Source of the DNA: Propionibacteriaceae bacterium
GTDB lineage: Bacteria > Actinomycetota > Actinomycetes > Propionibacteriales > Propionibacteriaceae
Assembly (NCBI GenBank): GCA_031262485.1
Contig: JAISHO010000042.1
Coordinates: 62,001-126,000 of the forward strand
Length of the DNA: 64,000 nucleotides
Direction: 5' to 3'
Below are positions 18,140 to 25,889 of the stretch, piece by piece (the first letter of the stretch is position 1; the number at the start of each line of letters is the position of its first letter). The notes beneath the pieces are model-generated. The model saw only the letters and a list, made by a program, of their open reading frames with translations. It searched no databases and was not told the origin of the DNA. A program made the translations under genes and the position numbers.

Positions 18140-18304
18140 CCGCCCAAGATTAGAGGGTCTTTTCAAACAAGAACCATCCCTGTCCGCCGTCGGGACCTGA
18201 TCGAGGCCCATGAGTTACCATCACGATGTCGCAGAAGTCGTCGGCCCGCTCAAGCGAGGCTCGGCCACCTTCGAAGGCGACGCAGCGCTGGGAGAGGAGG
18301 CCGG

Positions 18305-18694
18305 ATGGCATCACGGTCGCATCGCGACGACGACGCCGCTTTCTCCGAGATCGTCGCCCGCGAGTTCAATGAGAATTGGTCGCCGCCGCCCGCCCAACCG
18401 GTCACGCCGCCGCCCGCCCCGGCGCCGCCCGAGGAGTTCCATCTCAATCTTTACGACGACGAGGAGAGCTACCGGGCCGTCGATCCGGACGCCTTCAGGC
18501 TCGCTCCGGCGACCCGGTGGGGTCTCGTCGCCGTCGCCGTCGGCGTCATCGTGACGATCCTCCTCATCGCCGGGGTCGCCCTCCCCCGCCCGATCGGATG
18601 GCTCGGCGTCTTCGCTTTCGCCGGCGGGGTGGGGCTGTGCCTGTGGCAGTTCACCCATGGGCCGGACGACTCCGACGGCGAGCCGATCGTCTGA
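18305..18694 (+). CDS. small two-helix membrane protein of unknown function
   Basis: A 129-residue protein I do not recognise by name. A polar N terminus contains a short Pro/Ala run (about residues 28-41), then EEFHLNLYDDEESYRAVDPDAF, followed by two transmembrane helices (about 68-90 and 97-115) and an acidic tail. This layout recurs in small actinobacterial membrane proteins of unknown role. ATG 18305 follows GGAGG by 5 nt. It is divergent from the DAHP synthase gene. Confidence 0.75.
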   Translation: MASRSHRDDDAAFSEIVAREFNENWSPPPAQPVTPPPAPAPPEEFHLNLYDDEESYRAVDPDAFRLAPATRWGLVAVAVGVIVTILLIAGVALPRPIGWLGVFAFAGGVGLCLWQFTHGPDDSDGEPIV

Positions 18695-18705
18695 ACGCCG
18701 CCAGC

Positions 18706-18730
18706 CGGCCGACGAACGGATGATCGGCCG
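18706..18730. terminator. hairpin between convergent genes
   Basis: CGGCCGA (18706-18712) pairs with TCGGCCG (18724-18730) across an 11-nt loop, between the stop of the small membrane protein gene and the stop of the GH13 gene. No strong T-run follows on either strand. Confidence 0.45.
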
Positions 18731-18739
18731 ACGACCTCA

Positions 18740-20482
18740 TCAGATGTCGTAGACCCGCGCCTCCCACGGCTCCAACACCAACTCATCGCTCTCGGCGATC
18801 GCGGTGAGGGAATCCGGATCAGCGATGTCGTGGTCGTCGCGGTTGGTGAACCAAAGCTTCATCCCACGGACCGGGACGACGACCTCGACCGGTTGAGCGG
18901 AGAGATTGGCGACGACGACGATGCACCGAACGGCCGTCCGACGTTCGAAGGCGTACACCTGCCGGTGATCGGGGAGGAGCATGTGGAAGACGCCGTCGAC
19001 GAGGATGCGGTCGCGATGGCGCAGATCGATGAGGCGGCGATAGTGCTGGAAGACCGATCCGGCGTCGTCCACCTGGGCGGCAGCGTTGAGCCAGGAATAG
19101 TTGGGGTTGACGGCGATCCAAGGCGTCCCGCTGGTGAAGCCGGCCTCGGCGCCGGCGTCCCACTGCACTGGGGTTCGGGCGTTGTCACGGCTGTGGGCGG
19201 CCAAACCGGGCAGGACCGCCTCCGGGCTCGCCCCGGCCTGGCTGGAGATCCGGTAGTGGTTGAGTGATTCGACGTCGCGGAATTGGGCGATGTCCTGGAA
19301 GGGGAAATTCGTCATCCCGATCTCCTCGCCTTGGTAGACGTAGGGCGTGCCCCGGTGGAGGTGGAGCACCGTCGCCCAAGCCGTCGCCGAATCACGCCAG
19401 GCCGCGACGTCGTCGCCGAAGCGCGAGACGGAACGGGGCTGATCGTGGTTGTTGAGATAGAGACTGTTCCACCCCGTTCGGGCCAGGCCGGTCTGCCACC
19501 GATCCATGATCGCTTTGAAAGCGAGGAGGTCGATCGGCGCCGGGTCGAATTTGCCCGCCGGGCCGCGCCCGAGGTCGACATGGTCGAATTGGAACACCAT
19601 GTCGACCTCGCCCCGCCCCGGATCGGTGTACCGCTGGGCCTCCTCGACCGTCACCCCCGGGGTCTCCCCCACGGTGATGAAACGGCCGGGCCGGGAAGCG
19701 AAGACCGTCTCGTGCATCTCGTGGAGGAACTCGTGCACCCGCGGGCCATCGCTATAGAAGGGGCTGCCGTCGCCGAGACCGTCGCCGCCTTCGACGCCGT
19801 CGGGCAAGGCGGCGTTCTTCGAGATGAGGTTGATGACGTCCATCCGGAAGCCGTCCACCCCTCGGTCGAGCCACCAGCCCATCATGCGGTAGACGGCCTG
19901 ACGGACCTCAGGATTCTCCCAATTGAGGTCGGGTTGCTTGGTGTCGAAAAGATGGAGGTAGTACTGCCCGCTGGCGCTGTCGTAGCCCCACGCCGGCCCG
20001 CCGAAGAAGGAGCGCCAGTTGTTCGGTTCGGCTCCGGGTGTGCCGGGCTCGTGGCCGGGGCGAGGATCGCGCCACCAGTACCAATCACGGTGGGGGTCGT
20101 CCCGGCTGGAGCGGGCGGCGGCGAACCAGGCGTGCTCATCGCTCGTGTGGTTGACGACGAGATCCATCATGAGCTTCATGCCCTGCTCGTGGACGGCGGC
20201 GAGGAGCGCGTCGAAGGCGTCGAGGTCGCCGAAGAGCGGATCGATCGCCTGATAATCGCTGATGTCGTAGCCGTTGTCGGCCTGGGGCGAGCGGTAGATC
20301 GGGGACAACCAGATGACATCGACGCCGAGGCGCCGCAGATGCCCGAGGCGACCGATGATCCCCCGCAGGTCGCCGACGCCGTCGCCGTCACTGTCGGCGA
20401 AGGAACGCGGGTAGATCTGGTAGACGACGGCGTTCCGCCACCAGGGATCGGAATCGAGGGTGAAGTCCGGTGTCGTCGTCAT
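18740..20482 (-). CDS. GH13 alpha-glucosidase / oligo-1,6-glucosidase
   Basis: A 580-residue cytoplasmic glycoside hydrolase of family 13 (oligo-1,6-glucosidase-like). It starts with DPWWRNAVVYQIYPRSFADSDGDG, the usual N terminus, and shows the GH13 regions VNHTSD, GFRMDVI (nucleophile Asp), VGETPG (acid/base Glu) and NNHDQPR (transition-state Asp). The C-terminal beta domain ends with a typical LEPWEARVY strand. No signal peptide. ATG 20482 has an AGGAAAGG site; the frame upstream of it is not conserved. Expected substrates are isomaltose-like or malto-oligosaccharides. Confidence 0.92.
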   Translation of the reverse strand: MTTTPDFTLDSDPWWRNAVVYQIYPRSFADSDGDGVGDLRGIIGRLGHLRRLGVDVIWLSPIYRSPQADNGYDISDYQAIDPLFGDLDAFDALLAAVHEQGMKLMMDLVVNHTSDEHAWFAAARSSRDDPHRDWYWWRDPRPGHEPGTPGAEPNNWRSFFGGPAWGYDSASGQYYLHLFDTKQPDLNWENPEVRQAVYRMMGWWLDRGVDGFRMDVINLISKNAALPDGVEGGDGLGDGSPFYSDGPRVHEFLHEMHETVFASRPGRFITVGETPGVTVEEAQRYTDPGRGEVDMVFQFDHVDLGRGPAGKFDPAPIDLLAFKAIMDRWQTGLARTGWNSLYLNNHDQPRSVSRFGDDVAAWRDSATAWATVLHLHRGTPYVYQGEEIGMTNFPFQDIAQFRDVESLNHYRISSQAGASPEAVLPGLAAHSRDNARTPVQWDAGAEAGFTSGTPWIAVNPNYSWLNAAAQVDDAGSVFQHYRRLIDLRHRDRILVDGVFHMLLPDHRQVYAFERRTAVRCIVVVANLSAQPVEVVVPVRGMKLWFTNRDDHDIADPDSLTAIAESDELVLEPWEARVYDI

Positions 20483-20606
20483 GGTCGGCCTTTCCTGGGC
20501 GCCGGGGCTGGCGGTCTGTCGAGCCGATAATCCCGGGTTCGATGGATGGATGGATCGGGGTGGCGGCGCCACGCTCCCCGTCGCTCGGTGGCGTGTCGCG
20601 TGCAGG

Positions 20607-21689
20607 TCAGCGGTGGCGATCTTCGAAGTCCTCCATGAAGCCGCACAGAGCCTCGACTCCGGCGTCCGTCATGGCGTTGTAGAGGCTGGCACGCATCCCG
20701 CCGACGGAGCGGTGCCCAGCCAGGAAGGCGAGACCGGCGGCCTGAGATTCGGCTAGGAAAGCGGCGTCGAGACTGGGGTCGCGCAACGTGAAGGGAATGT
20801 TCTTCGTCGACCGGCAGGAGGGATCGACCGGGTTGGCGTAGAGCTGAGAGGCGTCGATGAGGCGATAGAGGCGGGTGGCCCGGCGCTCGACGGCGGCGCG
20901 CAGCGCGGGAACACCGCCCTGACGTTCGGCCCAGGCCAGCACCCGTTCGAGCACGTAGACGGGGAAGGTCGGCGGCGTGTTGAGCAGGGAGCCCTGGGCC
21001 TCTTGCCGGGCATAGTCGAGGACGGAGGGGCAGCCCGGGCGGGCGTGGCCGATGAGGTCGCGTCGGACGATGACGACGGTGACACCGGCGATGCCGAGGT
21101 TCTTCTGCGCCCCGGCGTAGATGAGGCCGAAGCGAGCGACGTCGACCTCGGTGGAGAGGATCTGCGAGGAGGCGTCGGCGACGAGCGGGATGCCCGCGCT
21201 GTCGGGGACATAGGGGAACTCGACCCCGCCGATCGTCTCGTTGGGCGTGTAGGAGAGGTACCTGGCCCCAGACGGGATGACGAGCGAGGCCGGATCAGGC
21301 ACCGTCGTGTAGCGACTCCCCTTCTCGTCGGCGACGACGGCGACCTCGAGCCCCATGCGCTCGGCCTCGCGCCGGGCGGTCTCGCTCCAATGCCCGGTGA
21401 TGATCGTGGCGATCGTCTCCCCGGGATCGGTCAAGTTGAGGGGAATGCCGGCGAACTGCCCCATCGCTCCGCCTTGGAGGAAGAGGACGGCGTAGTCGTC
21501 GGGGATGGCGAGGAGGCGGCGTAGACGTTCATCGGCGGATGCCATGACGGCCATGAATTCCGGGCTGCGGTGCGAGACCGTCATGACGGATAATCCGGTG
21601 CCGTTCCACTCCGGCAGATCGTCGCGGATCTCGGCGAGGACCTCGTCGGGCAGGACAGCCGGGCCAGAGGAGAAGTTGTACGTCACCAT
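20607..21689 (-). CDS. serC: phosphoserine aminotransferase
   Basis: SerC converts 3-phosphohydroxypyruvate to phosphoserine with glutamate as donor; PLP enzyme, serine and pyridoxal pathways. The 360-residue product begins YNFSSGPAVLPDEVL, with VMTVSHRSPEF, LFLQGGAMGQFA, and the PLP-lysine in YAGAQKNLGIAG. TAGGAT ends 6 nt before the ATG at 21689, so it probably has its own leaderless promoter and does not depend on the structured RNA region upstream. Confidence 0.95.
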   Translation of the reverse strand: MVTYNFSSGPAVLPDEVLAEIRDDLPEWNGTGLSVMTVSHRSPEFMAVMASADERLRRLLAIPDDYAVLFLQGGAMGQFAGIPLNLTDPGETIATIITGHWSETARREAERMGLEVAVVADEKGSRYTTVPDPASLVIPSGARYLSYTPNETIGGVEFPYVPDSAGIPLVADASSQILSTEVDVARFGLIYAGAQKNLGIAGVTVVIVRRDLIGHARPGCPSVLDYARQEAQGSLLNTPPTFPVYVLERVLAWAERQGGVPALRAAVERRATRLYRLIDASQLYANPVDPSCRSTKNIPFTLRDPSLDAAFLAESQAAGLAFLAGHRSVGGMRASLYNAMTDAGVEALCGFMEDFEDRHR

Positions 21690-21814
21690 GAGCTGATCCT
21701 AGGCCGTGGCTCAGACATTCGACGGTCAGGCCCATGGCCACGTCCGAAGTCGGATGTCATGGCCTCGGCGAGGCGGTGAGCGGGGTGGATCGGCGATCGG
21801 CGGGGGCGGAGCAT

Positions 21815-21979
21815 GGCCCCGCAGTCAGCCTTGGTCGCATCATCCATGCGATCCACGAAGCCACGGGGCCGCTCCCCCAACACACCTCTGTGTTGTGGCG
21901 GTCGTGCCCCTCCCAGGAACGACCGCCTCTTCGTCGCCCGGGGATGAACCTGAGAGCATCCGCTAGGAACAACGACAAC
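21815..21979 (-). ncRNA. candidate structured small RNA, copy 1
   Basis: No protein gene fits 21690-22824. On the minus strand a promoter (see 21986-22012) is followed by four hairpins: GGATG/CATCC at 21942-21961; a perfect 9-bp stem GGCGGTCGT at 21897-21927; AACACA/TGTGTT at 21879-21894; and a 56-nt terminal element at 21815-21870 with an outer GGCCCCG/CGGGGCC stem and an inner stem TGGTCGCAT with loop CATCC. A paralogous unit with the same order lies about 365 bp away and shares 29 identical nucleotides in the core of the 56-nt element. No T-run follows. The 3' end is a guess. Confidence 0.55.
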
Positions 21980-21985
21980 TCGGAA

Positions 21986-22012
21986 CCTATAACCATTACG
22001 AGAAGAAATCAA
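21986..22012 (-). promoter_or_regulatory. putative promoter of structured RNA copy 1
   Basis: Minus-strand TTGATT (22012-22007), 15-nt spacer and TATAGG (21991-21986). The same arrangement, nearer consensus, stands before copy 2, including a shared GGTTATAG block. Confidence 0.4.
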
Positions 22013-22179
22013 CCCCGGGATTGATGAGTTTCGCAGTTCATCAACCTCGGGTTATAGAAAGCCATGATCACGTGAGCTCGGGCCATAGCGAAGAATCTCA
22101 AGCCCCCGACGCCCCGTCGCGCCGAGAGCATCGCTCACCGGATAGCCATCCGGCGGCGGCGTTCCCCGGGCAGAAAGGA

Positions 22180-22392
22180 GGCCCCGCTCTCTCCTCTGGT
22201 CGCATCATCCATGCGATCCACGAAGTTGCGGGGCCAGTCCCTCACACCTCGTTCGGTGCCCACCTCGACACCTCTTGGTGCAACGCGACGGCCTCCCCGT
22301 AAACCCCCCGAAAACGGGGAGGCTCTGTCGCGTTTCGTTGCTGGCTCGCGGAGCTGCCATCCCCCGAGAACATCTCCGCGAACCAGCGATGA
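22180..22392 (-). ncRNA. candidate structured small RNA, copy 2
   Basis: This unit follows a near-consensus promoter on the minus strand. It has a 13-bp hairpin with one mismatch at 22340-22387 (GCTGG and TCGCGGAG arms); a nested hairpin at 22282-22334 with an 8-bp outer stem AACGCGAC and a 10-bp inner stem GCCTCCCCGT; a GGTG-rich segment; and the 56-nt element at 22180-22235 (GGCCCCGC/GCGGGGCC outer stem around the same 29-nt core as copy 1), then TCCTTTCT, which could act as a terminator tail. Stems differ in sequence from copy 1 but keep pairing, which argues for RNA-level selection. Confidence 0.6.
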
Positions 22393-22398
22393 CTTAAA

Positions 22399-22426
22399 GC
22401 TATAACCAAGGGAGTAGGTCTGTCAA
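22399..22426 (-). promoter_or_regulatory. sigma70-type promoter of structured RNA copy 2
   Basis: Perfect -35 TTGACA (22426-22421), a 16-nt spacer and -10 TATAGC (22404-22399) on the minus strand; predicted transcription start near 22392. Confidence 0.6.
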
Positions 22427-22439
22427 CCCATGGGTCTAT

Positions 22440-22824
22440 GAGGCTCGTTTCCATCGTGGGTATTCCGAGAGAAAGAGGCCCTGACAAGGGGAGATATATA
22501 TCCAACCGTTGGTGAGGTCGTGTCTCATATTGTGAGATTTTAGAAAAAGAAGGGTTTCCTGTTGCGTCGTGCGGGCGCTGTCGCTTCGCTGGCAAACGAG
22601 GGAAAGGGGGCCGATCTCTACTCACAGATAGAGAAAACGGGAACATTCTGAGAGAATCTCAGGAAGAAATCAGATGAGGCGACCGCTCCGACGCCGTCAT
22701 CAGCCCATCATCCCTAGCGTATCCCTTTCCCCTTGCGGGAAGGGATGAGGGATCCAAGACAGCGGCATCATCACCGGCTCAATCCTCTCCCCTACGGGCG
22801 AGGGAACCCCACCGAGAGCGTTCG
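22440..22824. other. non-coding stretch with several hairpins
   Basis: No convincing gene. The region is less GC-rich than its surroundings. It holds CTGAGA/TCTCAG around GAA near 22649-22663, and a hairpin with arms ATCCCTTTCCC and GGGAAGGGAT near 22719-22747, followed by a CCTCTCCCC/GGGCGAGG pair near 22786-22804. The last two resemble REP-type intergenic hairpins and may end transcription of the gene that stops at 22825 (minus strand). Confidence 0.4.
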
Positions 22825-23445
22825 TCAGGCGGCGATGACGCTGCGCGGGGCTTCCGTCTCGATGAGGTGTTGCACCATGACGAGGAGGTCGTTGCGCGAC
22901 GGCACGGCGGCCCGGCGCAGGCCGCGCTGGGCGGGGAACAGCCACCCGTCCCGGAAGAGGACGAAAGCGCGATCCCAATAGCCGAGGGTGTCTTGGCTGC
23001 ACCAGCGTAGAAGCGAGACCTGTTCCTGCGCGCCCGTCACGGGAAGATTCCCGTACAGATGCGATTCGATGCGTTGACGCGCCGACGCCTCGGATTCCGA
23101 ACGATTGCGCCGAGAGACACGGGAACCACGGTTACTCTGTTGCCGTTGACGCAGTTGTTGATGGGCGGCGTCGAAGACGGTGTCGGAGCGCGAGAGCGCC
23201 AAGCGCATCTCACCGAAGGGGTCGCGCACTTTCGCCCGGGTCGGATCGACTGCCCAACACTCCGGTGGAATGGCGTCGATGACCTCATCGATGAGGTCTT
23301 GCTCTTCCGGAGTGGCCAGGCAGGCGATCGGATCGTCGTGAAGGATGCCGAGAAGATCCCATTCGGCCTCGATCATGGTCGCCCGGGCCTTCGATCGGGC
23401 CGAGACGGCCAAACGGGCGCCCAACTCATCGGCGAAACTGCTCAC
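22825..23445 (-). CDS. hypothetical protein
   Basis: A 206-residue soluble, charged protein that I do not recognise. It begins SSFADELGARLAVSARSKARATMIEAEWDLL, has an acidic stretch (EEQDLIDEVIDAI), a Gln/Arg-rich middle (QQLRQRQQ, RRNRSE) and a Trp-rich C-terminal part (RWCSQDTLGYWDRAFVLFRDGWLFPAQRG). GTG 23445 is preceded by AAGGAG at a good distance. It stands alone between hairpin-rich spacers; a -10-like TAGAAT lies upstream near 23570. No signal peptide or membrane helix. Confidence 0.65.
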   Translation of the reverse strand: MSSFADELGARLAVSARSKARATMIEAEWDLLGILHDDPIACLATPEEQDLIDEVIDAIPPECWAVDPTRAKVRDPFGEMRLALSRSDTVFDAAHQQLRQRQQSNRGSRVSRRNRSESEASARQRIESHLYGNLPVTGAQEQVSLLRWCSQDTLGYWDRAFVLFRDGWLFPAQRGLRRAAVPSRNDLLVMVQHLIETEAPRSVIAA

Positions 23446-23670
23446 ACCACAACTCCTTCCCCAACCAAGCCCCACACCCTTAGCTTGACTGGGTAGCACA
23501 CGTAATCTCGGGGAATTCCGAGGGAACCGACGTGCGGAATCCCGAAAAACTCCGCCCTTGAATTCTACACCCTGAGCATGCTTCTTCGATGATCGTGACG
23601 AAAAACTGGAGGCCCCGACGATCGCCGGCGCCATCTACGCGACGCTGCCGCCGCGCTCGGCAGACGTTCG

Positions 23671-24114
23671 TCAGGCGAAGGGCGATTCGAAGTCGAGCGA
23701 CGACGGCATGACTTCGACGCCTTCGCTGCGAGCGGCCTCGGCCAAAGCCCAGTTGAAGGTGGCCAGTGGCAACTGACGATGCCGCGCGATCATGAGATAG
23801 GAGGCGTCATAAGCGCTCAGACCATGGGTCAGCGCCATCGCCAGCGTCATGTCGAAGCCCGTTTTGTCGCGTTCGATCTCGATGGGAAGCGCCTCCAACT
23901 TGGCCATGAACGTGCTCGCCTGCGTCGTCGTGATCCGTCGCTTCCGGCAAGCGGAGGTCAAGCTGCTCGCGACTTCGTAGCTCCACAACGGCGAGGTGAC
24001 CGCGCCCCGGGTCGCGACCTCGCGCAGCACGTCCTTGGCCACATCCGTCAGGTCCGTGGTGAAACACCACGACATCACCACTGTGCTATCGATGACGAGT
24101 CCCGCCGCGTTCAC
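23671..24114 (-). CDS. PIN-domain ribonuclease toxin (VapC-like)
   Basis: A 147-residue PIN-fold protein, expected to cleave RNA when freed from its antitoxin. Acidic residues fit the PIN site: Asp9 in VIDSTVV, Glu47 in SYEVAS, Asp103 in SAYDASY. At the fourth position, where most VapC proteins have Asp, I read Asn121 (ATFNWAL), which might lower activity. The GTG start overlaps the antitoxin stop by 4 nt (GTGA), the classic toxin-antitoxin layout. Confidence 0.85.
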   Translation of the reverse strand: MNAAGLVIDSTVVMSWCFTTDLTDVAKDVLREVATRGAVTSPLWSYEVASSLTSACRKRRITTTQASTFMAKLEALPIEIERDKTGFDMTLAMALTHGLSAYDASYLMIARHRQLPLATFNWALAEAARSEGVEVMPSSLDFESPFA

Positions 24115-24359
24115 CGTTGCCCCTCGAGTCTCCAACTGGCGACCTCCGCCAGTTCGACCGGCGCCTCGCCCAAGACGTCGCGCCTGATCTTCTCGAACGT
24201 CTCCACCACCTCGCCTGGGTCGCAACGACGGTCCGCGGGGACCAAACGAGCGATCTCGACACCTCGGCGGGTGATAGCGACAATGTCACCACTCTCGACC
24301 CGGTCGAGGAGCTCGGATAACCGAGTTTTCGCCTCGAAGGTCCCCACTGTCATCACCAT
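24111..24359 (-). CDS. Phd/YefM-type antitoxin
   Basis: An 82-residue antitoxin with the Phd/YefM signature TVGTFEAKTRLSELLDRVESG, then ITRRGVEIARLVP, which forms the DNA-binding fold, and a C-terminal toxin-wrapping tail. It should neutralise the PIN toxin encoded downstream and repress the operon. ATG 24359 is preceded by TATCGT and 7 nt, a leaderless layout; ATG 24353 is an alternative. Confidence 0.85.
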   Translation of the reverse strand: MVMTVGTFEAKTRLSELLDRVESGDIVAITRRGVEIARLVPADRRCDPGEVVETFEKIRRDVLGEAPVELAEVASWRLEGQR

Positions 24360-24599
24360 GCCGGACACGATACCGAGGCGAACCTAACAAAAACCATGGA
24401 TATTGCAAGTGGTGAAACACTTCCCCGCAATTACCCTCAAGTAATCGTCATAATACCTTGTCAAAGGTCATTGACGAGAGAAATATAGGGTATCCTAAAA
24501 AAGCGTGAATAGGGAATGTTCTTCACCTTGGAATGGATCGAAGAAATACTATTCTTCTCCTTTCTCGACCCGCCCCGAGAAGGAACCCCGAATGATTCC

Positions 24600-25790
24600 T
24601 CACCCTTCCCGAACGAGCGCGTCGATCGCCTGGGGCGAGAGGACGTGCTCGATGGCGAGCGCGGCGGCCCCGCAGGCGCCGGCGTCGACCCCGGTTTGAG
24701 CCGTGACGATCTGGAGGTGCTCGGTCGCCAGGGGCAAGGAGCGGTGATAGACCATCTCGCGGATCCCGGCCAGGAGGTGTTCGCCCGATTCGGAGAGGAT
24801 GCCCCCGACGACGATGACGGAGGGGTTGAGCAAACTGACACAGGTCGTCAGCACCTGCCCGATGTCGCGTCCGGCCCGGCGCAGGGCGTGGATCGCGTCG
24901 ACGTCGCCGGAGCGAACCCGCTCGACGACGTCATGGCCAGTCAAATTCGCGCCGGGGCCGCCGAGGGATTCAGCGACGGCTCGGGCGCTCGCGACCGCCT
25001 CGAGGCAGCCGAAGTTCCCACACCGGCACCGGATCGTCTCCGCCCCGGGGAGGGGGACGTGGCCGATGTCTCCGGCCGCGCCGTCGGCACCCCGCAACAG
25101 GCGTCCGTCGGCGATGATGCCGGAGCCGATCCCCGTGCCGACCTTGACGAGGAAGAGGTTGGCGACCTCGGGCCAGGCCGCCCGGTGCTCGCCGAGGGCC
25201 ATGACATTGACGTCGTTGTCGACGAGGACGGGCACGCCGAGACTGGCCGAGAGCAGGCCGGGCACGTCGACGTCGTTCCACCCCGGCATGATCGGCGGAT
25301 GATTGGGACGCCCGCTGGCCTGATCGACCGGCCCGGGCAGACCGACGCCGGCGGCGACGAGGCTGGTGGGCTGGCGCCCCGTCTCGGCGAGGAGGGCGAG
25401 CGCTGCCTCGATCACCTGAGGGAGCACAATGTCGGGACCGTCGGCGATATCGAGGCTCTCGCTGCGAACCGCCAGCGTCGTGGTGGCGAGGTCGGTGATC
25501 GCGATCCGGGCGTGGGTGGCGCCGAGATCGACCCCGAGGACGAGGCGGACGGAGGGATCGAAGGCGAAGACGGTCGGCGCCCGGCCGCCCGTCGAGGGGG
25601 CCTCCCCCGCCGCCGTGATGAGCCCCGTGGCGCGCAGCGCGTCGATCCGGGTGGCGACCGTCGAACGGGTCTGCCCGGTGATCTCGCACAACGTCGCCCG
25701 CGTCCGCGGCAGACCGTCGCGCAACAGTTGGAACATCTCGCCAGCCCCCACGGTGCGCCCTGACGAGCGGGTGGTCATGTCACTCGCCAT
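24600..25790 (-). CDS. ROK-family transcriptional regulator of the adjacent sugar locus
   Basis: A 396-residue ROK repressor (NagC/XylR type). An N-terminal winged helix (LLRDGLPRTRATLCEITGQ, STVATRIDALRATGLI) precedes a sugar-kinase fold with DLGATHARIAITD, GVGLPGPVD, VDNDVNVMALGEH and the zinc motif CRCGNFGCLEA. It is divergent from an ABC sugar importer operon starting 100 bp away, so it most likely represses it until a sugar ligand binds. The start is uncertain: ATG 25790 or 25778 fit family length, while the frame extends to 25868. A TTGATCAA palindrome at 25861-25868 in the shared spacer may be part of its operator. Confidence 0.88.
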   Translation of the reverse strand: MASDMTTRSSGRTVGAGEMFQLLRDGLPRTRATLCEITGQTRSTVATRIDALRATGLITAAGEAPSTGGRAPTVFAFDPSVRLVLGVDLGATHARIAITDLATTTLAVRSESLDIADGPDIVLPQVIEAALALLAETGRQPTSLVAAGVGLPGPVDQASGRPNHPPIMPGWNDVDVPGLLSASLGVPVLVDNDVNVMALGEHRAAWPEVANLFLVKVGTGIGSGIIADGRLLRGADGAAGDIGHVPLPGAETIRCRCGNFGCLEAVASARAVAESLGGPGANLTGHDVVERVRSGDVDAIHALRRAGRDIGQVLTTCVSLLNPSVIVVGGILSESGEHLLAGIREMVYHRSLPLATEHLQIVTAQTGVDAGACGAAALAIEHVLSPQAIDALVREG

Positions 25791-25889
25791 GGGATCAGTC
25801 AACCAGGTCATAGCCAAACTCATGGTGTTGATGGGGCATCTTTCCGACTTCTGCTGTTCATTGATCAAAAGTTAGTGTATGGTCGGCAT

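Noticed and set aside
21690..22440. T-box or serine-responsive riboswitch for serC
   Set aside because: No T-box sequence or other riboswitch core that I know is present, two units occur, and serC appears to have its own leaderless start.
22242..22646. 134-codon minus-strand frame across the structured RNA region
   Set aside because: It runs through hairpins and the TTGACA promoter, lacks a ribosome-binding site and resembles no protein.
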